DNA of 64,000 nt, taken from the NCBI RefSeq assembly GCF_021033825.1, contig NZ_JAIFXZ010000003.1, forward strand, positions 62,001 to 126,000, in the 5' to 3' direction. Source of the DNA: Dietzia aurantiaca (GTDB taxonomy: Bacteria > Actinomycetota > Actinomycetes > Mycobacteriales > Mycobacteriaceae). Within the stretch, counting starts at the first letter, position 1; the number at the start of each line of letters is the position of its first letter. Shown here piece by piece: positions 8,452-16,983 of the stretch. The notes under the pieces were generated by a model. The model ran no database searches and was not told where the DNA came from. It saw only the letters and a list, made by a program, of their open reading frames with translations. The translations under genes and the position numbers were made by a program.

Positions 8452-9369
8452 ATGACCCGCTCGCGCAGATGGCACACCGCCGACATCACTGATCAGACCG
8501 GCCGCACCTTCGTCGTCACCGGCGCCAACGCGGGGATCGGTTTCGCCACCACCAGGGCCCTCGCCGAGCGGGGCGCGCGCGTGATCATGGCCTGCCGGAA
8601 CACCGAGAAGGCCGAGGCCGCGCGCGCCGCCCTGCCCGCCGTCTCGCGGGCGCTCACCGAGGTCCGCCGGCTCGACCTGGCGGACCTGGACTCGGTGGCC
8701 GCGTTCGTGGCCGACGCCACCACCGGCGAGGGCGCGCTCGAGCGGATCGACGTGCTCATCAACAACGCCGGCCTGATGAACATCCCCCACGGCCTCACCG
8801 CCCAGGGCCACGAGATGCAGTTCGGCGTCAACACGCTGGCCCACCATGCGCTCACGATGGGACTGGCGCCGCTGCTGACCGACCGCGTCGTCTGGCTCGG
8901 CTCGCTGGCCCACCTGTGGGGCCGCATCGACACCGACGACCTGGACTCGGAGCGCCGCCGCTACCGCCCGCTGGGCGCGTACGGGAACTCCAAGCTGGGC
9001 TGCATCATGCTCGCCTACGAGTGGCAGCGCCGCTTCGACCGTGAGGGCCGGGGTCTGCGCTCGGTCGCCGCGCACCCCGGGTACACGGCCACCGAGCTCA
9101 TCCGGCAGAGCGGCCGCCCCCTCGCCGACCGGTTCTTCGAGCTCGGCAACTCGATCCCGGGCGCAGGGCTCAGCCCGGAGCAGGGCGCGCTGCCGGTCCT
9201 GTACGCGGGCACGGTCCCGGGCATCGCCGGCGGCGCGTTCGTGGGTCCCGACCGGGCCGGGGGGCTGCGTGGCTACCCGCGGATCACCTGGTCGACGCGC
9301 CGCTCACATGACGCCGCCGTCTCGGCGGATCTGTGGCAGCGCTGCACCGATATGGCGGCGTTCCGCTAG
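8452..9369 (+). CDS. Short-chain dehydrogenase/reductase
   Basis: 305 aa, of the retinol-dehydrogenase/protochlorophyllide-reductase-like type of classical SDR. The NAD(P) loop is VTGANAGIGFATTRALAERG near residue 19. LINNAGLM follows near 104, and the catalytic YGNSK is near residue 178. ACRN after the second strand suggests NADP preference. The substrate is unknown. The stop TAG overlaps the convergent dapA stop in the four bases CTAG, leaving no room for a terminator. Confidence 0.87.
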   Translation: MTRSRRWHTADITDQTGRTFVVTGANAGIGFATTRALAERGARVIMACRNTEKAEAARAALPAVSRALTEVRRLDLADLDSVAAFVADATTGEGALERIDVLINNAGLMNIPHGLTAQGHEMQFGVNTLAHHALTMGLAPLLTDRVVWLGSLAHLWGRIDTDDLDSERRRYRPLGAYGNSKLGCIMLAYEWQRRFDREGRGLRSVAAHPGYTATELIRQSGRPLADRFFELGNSIPGAGLSPEQGALPVLYAGTVPGIAGGAFVGPDRAGGLRGYPRITWSTRRSHDAAVSADLWQRCTDMAAFR

Positions 9370-10256
9370 CCGAGCAGGCCGGCGGCGGCGAGCCCGGTCC
9401 GGAGCTTCTCCTGGTGCTCGGCCGGCCCCTGGAGCAGCGGCATGCGCAGCCGATCGGAGTCGATGATGCCCTGCATCTTCAGGGCCGCCTTGACCTGGAT
9501 CGCGCCCTGCGAGGTGTGCATGATCGCGTCCACGGCCGGGATTAGGCGGGCGTGGATCTCCCGGGCACGACCGAGATCACCGGCATCGACCGCGTCGACC
9601 ATCGCGCGGTAGTCGTTGCCGGCCATGTGGCCGACGACCGAGACGACGCCGGTCGCCCCCAGCGCCAGGAACGCGAGGTTGAGCACGTCGTCGCCGGAGA
9701 ACCACAGCAGGTCGGTCTCGGCCATGAGGCGACTGGCCTCGAACAGGTCGCACTTGGCGTCCTTGACCGCGCGCACCTGAGGGATCCTCGCGAGCTGACG
9801 GATGGTGTCCGTGGCCAGGGCGGTGCCGGTACGGCCGGGGATGTCGTACGCCATGACCGGCCGGTCGGCGGCCTCGGCGATCATCCGGAAGTGCTCGACG
9901 ATCCCGTGCTGCGTGGGCTTGTTGTAGTACGGGGTCACCACGAGCAGCGAGTCGGCGCCACGGGCGACCATCTCGCGGGCCGCGCGCATCGAGTGCTCGG
10001 TGTCGTTGGTGCCGCAGCCGGCCATCACCTTGACCCGGTCCCCGACCGCCTCGACGACGGCCGCGACCGAGTCATAGTCCTCGTCGTCGGTGGTCGTCGC
10101 GGACTCGCCGGTCGTGCCGTTGACCAGCAGGCCGTCGTGGCCATGGTCGGCCAGATGGACCGCGAGCCGCTGCAGGCCGTTGAAATCGATCGAGCCGTCG
10201 TCATGCATGGGGGTCACCATCGCGGTGATGACCCGACCGAAGGGGTTGTCGGACAT
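9366..10256 (-). CDS. dapA: 4-hydroxy-tetrahydrodipicolinate synthase
   Basis: Condenses pyruvate with aspartate semialdehyde in the lysine/diaminopimelate pathway. 296 aa, the normal length. The Schiff-base lysine is K165 in VRAVKDAK. GTTGES is at 47-52, and the tyrosines are in VVTPYYNKP and MAYDIPGRTG. It is not next to dapB, thyX or rnj, its common actinobacterial neighbours, so it may be a second copy or a relocated gene. The 41-codon gene lies 86 bp upstream on the same strand. Confidence 0.93.
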   Translation of the reverse strand: MSDNPFGRVITAMVTPMHDDGSIDFNGLQRLAVHLADHGHDGLLVNGTTGESATTTDDEDYDSVAAVVEAVGDRVKVMAGCGTNDTEHSMRAAREMVARGADSLLVVTPYYNKPTQHGIVEHFRMIAEAADRPVMAYDIPGRTGTALATDTIRQLARIPQVRAVKDAKCDLFEASRLMAETDLLWFSGDDVLNLAFLALGATGVVSVVGHMAGNDYRAMVDAVDAGDLGRAREIHARLIPAVDAIMHTSQGAIQVKAALKMQGIIDSDRLRMPLLQGPAEHQEKLRTGLAAAGLLG

Positions 10257-10342
10257 GCGCACCAGACTAGGCCACATCAGTGGTGATGCGCGCCCGGGCG
10301 GGGGCCGGTGCGGCGCACATCACCTCCGCGGGGGCCGCCGTA

Positions 10343-10468
10343 CTAGCGGACCTTGTCGGGATCGGTGTTGAGGAATCGGCCGAGCGTGTTGTCCACGACG
10401 ATATGGGCCACCTCGTTGGTGGTGGCGACACCCACGCGAAGGGTGGTGATCAGCGCGTTCTGCAGCAT
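10343..10468 (-). CDS. Small protein of 41 aa, unknown function
   Basis: A short reverse-strand gene with a near-perfect ribosome site, AGGAGGT, 7 nt before ATG 10468. It ends at TAG 10343. The peptide starts MLQNALITTLRVGVATTNEV, continues AHIVVDNTLGRFLNTD and ends PDKVR. The codons are GC-rich at the third position, like the neighbours. Residues 4-25 could form an amphipathic helix; there is no clear membrane segment or signal peptide. It is 86 bp upstream of dapA and diverges from pirin. It lacks runs of regulatory codons, so a leader-peptide attenuator is unlikely. Confidence 0.6.
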   Translation of the reverse strand: MLQNALITTLRVGVATTNEVAHIVVDNTLGRFLNTDPDKVR

Positions 10469-10548
10469 CGGACGTACCTCCTACATACTGTGACGCTCAT
10501 CACCGTACGTCGCCCGGTGACACGGCATCAAATATTCGGCAAACTTTC

Positions 10549-10587
10549 TGGACGGACGTATTGGACGAACGTACTAGACGAGGAGGT
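10549..10587 (+). repeat. Three 13-bp tandem units upstream of pirin
   Basis: Units TGGACGGACGTAT, TGGACGAACGTAC and TAGACGAGGAGGT follow each other; the third carries the pirin ribosome site. Within the same divergent region GACGTAC (10471-10477) and GTACGTC (10505-10511) form an inverted pair. This looks like a regulator-binding array controlling pirin and the small gene; the regulator is unknown. Confidence 0.45.
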
Positions 10588-10591
10588 CCCC

Positions 10592-11338
10592 GTGTCAGTG
10601 AAGATCCGACGCTCGCTCTCGCGCTCCCACGACGGCGGCGGCTGGCTGGACTCGCGCCACTCGTTCTCGTTCGCCCGCCACCAGGACCCGATGAACACCC
10701 ACTTCGGGCGGCTGCTCGTGAACAACGACGACCGCATCGCCGCCGGCTCGGGGTTCGACACCCACGGCCACCGCGACATGGAGATCGTCACCTGGGTCCT
10801 GTCCGGCTCGCTCGTCCACCAGGACTCCGAGGGCCACAGCGGCATCATCTACCCGGGCCTGGCCCAACGCATGAGCGCCGGGAGCGGCATCCTCCACTCC
10901 GAACGCAATGACACCCCGACCGATCCGGTCCATCTGGTGCAGATGTGGGTCGTGCCGGACGAGACCGGAGGGGACCCCGGATACGAACAGCTCGAGATCG
11001 ACCCCGGGGAGCTGGAGAACACCCTCGTCGTCGTCGCCGGAGGGCTCCCCGCCTACGCCGACCGGGCGGCCATCCGGATCCGCAACCGCACGTCGGCCCT
11101 GCTCGCCTCCCGCCTGGCGCCGGGCCGCTCCGTCCAACTCCCCGACGCCCCCTACCTTCACCTCTACGTGCCGGTGGGCTCCGTGGCGCTCGAGGGCGAG
11201 GGCGTGCTCGCCACCGGCGACGCCGCCCGCATGACCGCCTCAGGCGGGCGGCGCGTCACCGCCGGGGACTCCGGCGCCGAGATCCTCGTGTGGGAGATGC
11301 ACGCCGGCATGACCATGCTCGACGTGCGCGGGCACTAG
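10592..11338 (+). CDS. Pirin family bicupin
   Basis: 248 aa, close to the YhhW/pirin length. The N-terminal cupin has all four metal ligands: H58 and H60 in FDTHGHRDMEIVTW, and H102 and E104 in GSGILHSERN. It may act as a quercetin 2,3-dioxygenase or redox-sensing protein. GTG 10592 is chosen because GAGGAGGT precedes it closely and the family begins with this KIRRSLSRSHDGGGWLDSRH stretch. Longer upstream extensions run through the small gene in antisense and are rejected. Confidence 0.9.
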   Translation: MSVKIRRSLSRSHDGGGWLDSRHSFSFARHQDPMNTHFGRLLVNNDDRIAAGSGFDTHGHRDMEIVTWVLSGSLVHQDSEGHSGIIYPGLAQRMSAGSGILHSERNDTPTDPVHLVQMWVVPDETGGDPGYEQLEIDPGELENTLVVVAGGLPAYADRAAIRIRNRTSALLASRLAPGRSVQLPDAPYLHLYVPVGSVALEGEGVLATGDAARMTASGGRRVTAGDSGAEILVWEMHAGMTMLDVRGH

Positions 11339-11352
11339 CTGGTCGGTAACAG

Positions 11353-13053
11353 CTAGGCCCCGTCGTCCTCCTCCGGGCGGGTGTCCTCGCCGTCCGGGAG
11401 GGAGTGCAGCGGATGGACCGGCTCGGGCGAGGGCGCCTCCTCGTTCTTCTCGAGCTCGTCGGCCGAGTAGGCGCGGTCCCACTGGCGGGTGACCGTGGGC
11501 AGCCGATCGCCCATGTCGTCACTGATGCCGCGCACGAGGCTGTACATCATCACGAAGCCCATCACGAAGAACGGCAGACCGATAACCGTGATGACCTGCT
11601 GCAAGGCGGTGAGGCCGCCCTCGCCGGTGCCGACGAGGATCGTGGCGCCGACCGCGCCCATGAGCACACCCCAGATGACGCGCTGGTGGGTGGGTGAGAC
11701 CTGGACATCGTCGTCCTTGCCCGAGGCCATCATGTCGACGACCATCGCCGCCGAGTCGACCGACGTGGTGAAGAAGATCACCACGAGCACCACGGCGAGG
11801 CCGGAGACGAACGTCGCGAGCGGGTAGTGCGACAGGAACTCGAACAGTGCGCCCGGGATGTCGCCCTCGATGGCCACGCGTTCGGCCAGCCCGCCGTCGC
11901 CGTTGAGCTCGATGTCGAACGAGGCCATGCCGAAGATCCCGAACCACAGGACCGAGAAGGCCACGGGCAGGCCGAGGACGCCGAAGACGAACTCGCGGAT
12001 CGTGCGGCCCTTGCTGATGCGGGCGATGAAGATGCCCACGAACGGCGACCAGGTGATTGTCCACGCCCAGTAGAAGACGGTCCAGGTGTTCTGCCACGAG
12101 GCCAGGTCGTCACTGGCCGGGAAGACGTTGTTCCACAGTGCCAGCTCCGGCAACGACGTGAGGTACACACCGAGCGACTCGACCGTGCCCTTGAGCAGGA
12201 ACAGCGTCGGGCCCGTGATGAGGATGAAGATCAGCAGTCCGACCGCCATCGCGATGTTGAGGTTGGACAGGCGCTTGATGCCCTTCTCCAAGCCCAGCGC
12301 GACGGAGATGCACGCGATCGTGGTGACGATCGCGATGGTGAGCACCTGCACGAACGGCGAGATCGCGATGCCGAACAGCTCGTTGAGCCCGGCGTTGATC
12401 TGCAGGGTGCCCAGGCCGACCGAGGTGGCCACGCCGAACACGGTGCCGATGAGGGCCACCACGTCGATGGTCTTGCCGATGGGGCCGAAGATCTTGTCGC
12501 CCAGCACGGGCGCGAAGATCGAGCTCACCCGTGGCGGCATCTTGCGCTTGTAGATGAAGTACGCGAACGCCAGCGAGGGCAGCGCGAAGATCGTCCAGGT
12601 GTGCAGGCCGAAGTGGTACAGCGTGAAGGCCATGGCCTGGCTGGCCGCGTCCGTGCTGCCCGGTTCGACGCCGCCGCGGGGCGGGTTGGCGAAGTGGGAG
12701 ATCGGCTCGGCCACGCCCCAGAACATGAGGATCGAGCCGATGCCGGCCGCGAACAGCATGCCGAACCAGGTGGCGGTGGAATGCTCGGGCTTCTCGCCGT
12801 CGGCGCCCAGGCGTACGTGGCCGAAGCGGCTCAACGCAATCCAGATCAGGAAGAACAGGAAGGCCGTGACGCCGAAGATGTAGAACCAACCCAGGTTGGT
12901 CATGATCCAGGTCGAGGCGACGCCGAAGACCTCTCCCACCCAGCCACCGAAGAGGATCGTGATGACGACGAACGCCACCATGATCCCGACCGTGGTGAGG
13001 AAGATCCCCGGGTCCGTCTTGAGCCTCAGTGCTCGTGTGATCCGTTCGGACAT
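11353..13053 (-). CDS. BCCT family transporter (betaine/choline/carnitine)
   Basis: 566 aa with about 12 membrane helices. It imports a quaternary amine, usually for osmoprotection. Family marks are GMLFAAGIGSILMFWGVAEP in the first third and the tryptophan-rich stretch around TWTVFYWAWTITWSPFVGIF near residue 330. The C-terminal tail is about 60 residues, charged and rich in Glu/Asp, as in osmosensing members. The start has GAGGGAG a few bases upstream. It lies 23 bp downstream of the CAP-domain gene on the same strand. Confidence 0.93.
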   Translation of the reverse strand: MSERITRALRLKTDPGIFLTTVGIMVAFVVITILFGGWVGEVFGVASTWIMTNLGWFYIFGVTAFLFFLIWIALSRFGHVRLGADGEKPEHSTATWFGMLFAAGIGSILMFWGVAEPISHFANPPRGGVEPGSTDAASQAMAFTLYHFGLHTWTIFALPSLAFAYFIYKRKMPPRVSSIFAPVLGDKIFGPIGKTIDVVALIGTVFGVATSVGLGTLQINAGLNELFGIAISPFVQVLTIAIVTTIACISVALGLEKGIKRLSNLNIAMAVGLLIFILITGPTLFLLKGTVESLGVYLTSLPELALWNNVFPASDDLASWQNTWTVFYWAWTITWSPFVGIFIARISKGRTIREFVFGVLGLPVAFSVLWFGIFGMASFDIELNGDGGLAERVAIEGDIPGALFEFLSHYPLATFVSGLAVVLVVIFFTTSVDSAAMVVDMMASGKDDDVQVSPTHQRVIWGVLMGAVGATILVGTGEGGLTALQQVITVIGLPFFVMGFVMMYSLVRGISDDMGDRLPTVTRQWDRAYSADELEKNEEAPSPEPVHPLHSLPDGEDTRPEEDDGA

Positions 13054-13076
13054 GGTCTCCCTCGTCGCCTACTACA

Positions 13077-13658
13077 TCAGTACGCGAAGTTGTGTACCAC
13101 GAAAACTTTCCCGGCTCCGTAGGCAATGCCCATGCCCGCCGAACGGTAATCGGGATCGAGCAGGTTCACGTTGTGGCCGGGCGAGCGCTTCCACAGGTCC
13201 ACGAGACAGGCTGCGCCGCAGAAGGTCCCGGCGGAGACGATGTTCTCGCCGTGCCCGCGGTTGATCAGCGCGTCGTTGTGCACCACCACATCGCGCGCCG
13301 CGAGCCACTCCGCCCACGCCTGGGCCTCGTGGTCGAGTCCGGGGTTCGGCGCGAGCGTGCCGAGGCCGTGAGCCAGGCGGTAGCCGTTGATCTCCGCGAT
13401 GATGCCCTCGCGCAGCCCGCCGGAGACGTCCTGGTAGGTCATGCCCGTCGATCCGGCCGCCGCCCACACCTCGGGGGGCAGCGCCGCGCGCACCTGGGAG
13501 AGCACCTGCTCGGCCTGGGGGACAAGGTGCGGCGGGACGAACGACGGCACCGCCTGAGCGGACGCCGTCGCCGCACCGCCACCCCCGATCAGAGCGGCGG
13601 AGGTGACGGCAACGGTCGCGAGTGACGTGATGAGCCTGGAGCGCATGGTGGTGATCAT
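13077..13658 (-). CDS. Secreted CAP (SCP/PR-1) domain protein
   Basis: 193 aa. A Sec signal peptide runs to about residue 35 (TVAVTSAALIGGGGAATASA). The CAP domain includes EINGYRLAHGLGTLAPNPGL near residue 88, HEAQAWAEWLA, HGENI and the final WKRSPGHNVNLLDPDYRSAG followed by GMGIAYG. Two cysteines in FCGAACLVDLW could pair. Function unknown; in bacteria such proteins are cell-envelope associated. ATG 13646 is an alternative start. It may be co-transcribed with the BCCT gene. Confidence 0.9.
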   Translation of the reverse strand: MITTMRSRLITSLATVAVTSAALIGGGGAATASAQAVPSFVPPHLVPQAEQVLSQVRAALPPEVWAAAGSTGMTYQDVSGGLREGIIAEINGYRLAHGLGTLAPNPGLDHEAQAWAEWLAARDVVVHNDALINRGHGENIVSAGTFCGAACLVDLWKRSPGHNVNLLDPDYRSAGMGIAYGAGKVFVVHNFAY

Positions 13659-13731
13659 GCCGCCTCGGCGAGCCTGAAGCGAACCGTTTGACAGATGATA
13701 TAGCCGATTCGGAAACGCCTGTGACCTGCAG

Positions 13732-14691
13732 TTATTGGTGGGGCTTGTGTGACTGGAGTGACCGCGGCACGAGGAACCGACCCGCGCCCGGCAGCACCTC
13801 GACCGTGACCGGAAGCGGCGCCACCGGATCGCCGTCGGCGAACGCCTCGACGTCCGGGGCCTCGAGCCGGACCGTCCGGCAGCGCCGCGTCACGACCCGG
13901 TCCAGGTCCACGTGCCGCCCCGAGTAGATCTTGGGGAAGTGCCACGCGAACCGGAGCTTGGGGATCCGGCCCACGTACACCACGTCGAGCAGCCCGTCCG
14001 AGCGGTCCGCGTCCGGCGCGATCCTCATGTCGCCGCCGTAGCTGCGAGTGATCGCGAAGGCACTGAGCAGCACCTCGGTCTCGACGACCTCCTCGGTCGG
14101 CAGCCCGGCGTCGAACGTCATCCGGAAGCGGCGCGGCCGGTAGAGCGGGAACTCGATCACCGACGCGAGGACGTACCGCAGCGGCCCGCCGAGCACCCGC
14201 ATCTCGTTGACGCGCCGGTTGACCTTGGAGTCGAGCCCTGCGCAGAGGATCGACCCGAACACCTGCGGCTGGTCGCCGTCGGGCGTCGCCTGCCCCAGGT
14301 CCACGCACTCGACGCGCCCGCCGGCCACCACGTCCGCGGCCGCCTCGGGATCGCCGAGCGGGATGCCGTAGTCGCGGGCCAGGTCGTTGCCGGTGCCGGC
14401 GGGGATGATGCCCACCGGGACCTCGGAGTGGGCCTGCGCCTTGACCGCGAGCGAGACCATGCCGTCGCCGCCGCACACCGCCAGCGCGTCGACGCCCTCG
14501 GCCACCGCGGCCCGCGCCAGCTCGAGCGACTCCTGCGCGCTCGCGCCGATCAGCCGGGTCACCGTGATCCCGTGGTCCCGCAGCCGCGCCTCGGCCCTGT
14601 CCGCGACCTCCCCGACCTTACCCCCGCCCGCGGCCGGGTTGACCAGCAGGGCGACGGTGTGGATCTCGCGGTCGATCAGCTTCGCGCTCAT
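13732..14691 (-). CDS. Diacylglycerol kinase-like lipid kinase
   Basis: 319 aa of the DAGK/sphingosine kinase catalytic family. LLVNPAAGGGK is at the start, VCGGDGMVSLA near residue 80 is the nucleotide-binding GGDG motif, and IPAGTGNDLARDYG follows near 100. It would phosphorylate diacylglycerol or a related lipid at the membrane. Start ATG 14691 overlaps the upstream flavoprotein stop as ATGA, so the two are translationally coupled. The M. tuberculosis counterpart by position and family is Rv2252, a diacylglycerol kinase tied to phosphatidylinositol mannoside supply. Confidence 0.88.
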   Translation of the reverse strand: MSAKLIDREIHTVALLVNPAAGGGKVGEVADRAEARLRDHGITVTRLIGASAQESLELARAAVAEGVDALAVCGGDGMVSLAVKAQAHSEVPVGIIPAGTGNDLARDYGIPLGDPEAAADVVAGGRVECVDLGQATPDGDQPQVFGSILCAGLDSKVNRRVNEMRVLGGPLRYVLASVIEFPLYRPRRFRMTFDAGLPTEEVVETEVLLSAFAITRSYGGDMRIAPDADRSDGLLDVVYVGRIPKLRFAWHFPKIYSGRHVDLDRVVTRRCRTVRLEAPDVEAFADGDPVAPLPVTVEVLPGAGRFLVPRSLQSHKPHQ

Positions 14692-16346
14692 GGGATGAGT
14701 GTCCCCGGGTTGCACACGCCGTGCGGGTCGACGGCGGCCTTGACCGCGCGCAGCATCCGCACGCCGACCTCACCGATCTCCGCCGCGAGGTACGGGCGGT
14801 GGTCCACGCCGACCGCGTGGTGGTGGGTGATGGTGCCGCCGTGGGCACCGATCGCCTCGGACGCGGCGCGCTTGGCGTCCATCCACTGCGCGATCGGGTC
14901 CTCGCCGCGCTGCCCGGCCACGATGGTGAAGTACAGCGACGCGCCCGTGGGATAGACGTGGCTGATGTGGCACATGACCAGCGCGGGAGTGCCGCTCGCC
15001 TCGAGGGAGGTGGTGAGGGCGACGACGACGGCGTCGCGCAGCGCCGGGATCCCCGACCAATCGGTGGCCGTCTCCAGCGTCTCCACCAGTGCGCCGTTGT
15101 CCAGCAGTGAGTCGCGCAGCACGGGGGCGCCGAAGCGGCCGTGCTCCCACGACTCGGCCGGGCCCGCGCCGAGGGACGTCCCGCCGTGGGCCAGGAGCAC
15201 CGCGCGCGTCTCGGCCTGCCGCGACTCGGCGTGCTCGGGCGTGCCCTCGAACAGGCACAGGCACAGGCAGCCGCCCTGCTCCTCACCCTGCTCCTGCTGG
15301 CCGATCGACTCGGTGGCCGTGGCCAGGTTGACCATCGTCTCCGTCTCGTCGGACAGGCGGATGACGGTGGGGCCGGCGCCCTGCTGCTCGACGGCCCGCA
15401 GCGCGGCGGCGCCGGTGGCGAAATCCGGGAAGCGGAACGCCTCGTGGCGCACGACCTCCGGTACGGGGTGGATGCGCACGCGCACGCGGGTGCACACGCC
15501 GAACGCGCCCTCGGAGCCCATCAGCCACTGCCGCAGGTCCGGGCCGGCCGCCGACGCGGGCGCGCGACTGGCCTCGATCACGCCGACCGGGGTCACCACG
15601 GTCAGGCCGCGGACCATCTCGTCGAACCGTCCGTAGCCGGCCGAGCTCTGCCCCGACGAGCGGGTCATGGCGTACCCGCCCAGCGAGGCGTACGGGAAGG
15701 ACTGCGGGTAGTGCCCGAGAGAGAACCCGTGCTCGGCCAGCAGCTCCTCGGCGCGGGGACCGGTGACGCCGGCGCCGAACACGGCCTCGCCGGACTCGGT
15801 GTCGATCGACTCGAGCTCGTCGAACCGGATCAGGTCGACGCTCACGACGGCCCGGTGGGCGCCGGCGTCCGGGGTGAGACCGCCGACCACCGAGGTGCCT
15901 CCGCCGAACGGGACCACCGCGACCGACTCGCGTCCGCACCACTCCAGCAGGGCCGCCACGTCGTCGTCGCTACCCGGGGCCACCACCGCGTCAGGGCAGT
16001 CCACCTCGGGGCGCAGGCGCCATGCGAGGAGGTCGGGGGTCGACTTGCCCCGGGCACGGGGCAGGCGCTGGGCGTCGTCGACGGACACGTTGCCGGCACC
16101 TACGAGGCCGGCCAGCGCGGCGATGTCGTCGTCGTCAAGCCTGGACGGCGAGGCCGTCACCGCAGCGGGGTCGAACGTGACGGCGGTCTCGGCGGTCACG
16201 CCCAGCACGTCGCTCAGCAGGCCCCGGATCCCCTCGTTCAGGTCCTTGGCCTCGGCCGCGGTGCCCCAGCGGGACAGGGCCATGGGCGGCAGTGGGAGCC
16301 CACCGCCGGCATTGTCGGGATTGTCTACAGAGGAGAAGTCGCTCAT
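14688..16346 (-). CDS. FAD-binding oxidase, alkyldihydroxyacetonephosphate synthase-like
   Basis: 552 aa of the vanillyl-alcohol-oxidase/PCMH fold. The FAD domain shows VVPFGGGTSVVGGLTPDAG near residue 130 and RSSGQSSAGYGRFDEMVRGL near 215. The C-terminal half has THHHAVGVDHRPYLAAEIG, the His-rich loop characteristic of AGPS, and it ends HGVCNPGTLIP. Start ATG 16346 is beside the TetR operator. By order it matches Rv2251. It may form or cleave an ether or glycolate-type bond in glycerolipids; the exact reaction is unproven. Confidence 0.85.
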   Translation of the reverse strand: MSDFSSVDNPDNAGGGLPLPPMALSRWGTAAEAKDLNEGIRGLLSDVLGVTAETAVTFDPAAVTASPSRLDDDDIAALAGLVGAGNVSVDDAQRLPRARGKSTPDLLAWRLRPEVDCPDAVVAPGSDDDVAALLEWCGRESVAVVPFGGGTSVVGGLTPDAGAHRAVVSVDLIRFDELESIDTESGEAVFGAGVTGPRAEELLAEHGFSLGHYPQSFPYASLGGYAMTRSSGQSSAGYGRFDEMVRGLTVVTPVGVIEASRAPASAAGPDLRQWLMGSEGAFGVCTRVRVRIHPVPEVVRHEAFRFPDFATGAAALRAVEQQGAGPTVIRLSDETETMVNLATATESIGQQEQGEEQGGCLCLCLFEGTPEHAESRQAETRAVLLAHGGTSLGAGPAESWEHGRFGAPVLRDSLLDNGALVETLETATDWSGIPALRDAVVVALTTSLEASGTPALVMCHISHVYPTGASLYFTIVAGQRGEDPIAQWMDAKRAASEAIGAHGGTITHHHAVGVDHRPYLAAEIGEVGVRMLRAVKAAVDPHGVCNPGTLIP

Positions 16347-16349
16347 ACT

Positions 16350-16374
16350 GGAACAGTAAAGCACAATCTGTTCC
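16350..16374. promoter_or_regulatory. TetR-type operator (7-11-7 inverted repeat)
   Basis: GGAACAG and CTGTTCC are perfect complements separated by 11 AT-richer bases. The site fills the 55-bp gap between the divergent flavoprotein and TetR genes, so the TetR protein could repress both directions. Confidence 0.7.
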
Positions 16375-16401
16375 GTTTCCGCCCGCCTATCAGGAGGACC
16401 G

Positions 16402-16983
16402 GTGGCCGCCTCGACCTCGACCCGTGACCGCGCGCTCGACGCCGCCCACGCCGCGATCCTCGAGCTCGGCACCGAGCGCACCACGATGGTCGAGGTCGCC
16501 CGCCGCTCCGGCGTCGGCCGCACCACCCTCTACCGGCACTGGACCGACATCACCGCGCTGTTCGCCGACCTGCTCACCCGCGAGCTCACCGCGGCCGTCA
16601 CGCGCGTCGGCCCGGGCCTGGCCGACCCGACCCTCCTGCGCGACGCCGACGAGATCGCCGACCAGCTGTGCGGCATCGCGGACCAGATCCGCACAGACCC
16701 GCTACTCGACGCGATGCGCCGCCACGAGGCCGGCCTGCTCGCCGAATACCTCCTGCGCCGCCTCGGCGCCTCCCAGCACGCCCTCATCGCGATGCTGACC
16801 GGCGTCCTCGCCCACTCCCCCGACCCGCGCCTGGCCGGCCGCGACCCCGAGACCGTCGCCACCATGCTCTACCTGGCCGTTCAGGGCGCCGTCCTGTCCG
16901 CACCGCTCGCCGACCCACCGCTCGACCCCGTCACCTGGCGGGCCGAGCTCCACCGACTCATCAGGGGGTACCTGATCCCATGA
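16402..16983 (+). CDS. TetR family transcriptional regulator
   Basis: 193 aa. The N-terminal helix-turn-helix runs over about residues 8-52, including TMVEVARRSGVGRTTLYRHW. The C-terminal ligand domain is all helical, without a recognisable ligand signature. GTG 16402 follows a GGAGGACC ribosome site. The stop overlaps the glpD start as ATGA. It probably autoregulates through the operator at 16350-16374 and controls glpD plus the divergent flavoprotein-kinase pair. The matching M. tuberculosis gene by order is Rv2250c. Confidence 0.92.
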   Translation: MAASTSTRDRALDAAHAAILELGTERTTMVEVARRSGVGRTTLYRHWTDITALFADLLTRELTAAVTRVGPGLADPTLLRDADEIADQLCGIADQIRTDPLLDAMRRHEAGLLAEYLLRRLGASQHALIAMLTGVLAHSPDPRLAGRDPETVATMLYLAVQGAVLSAPLADPPLDPVTWRAELHRLIRGYLIP

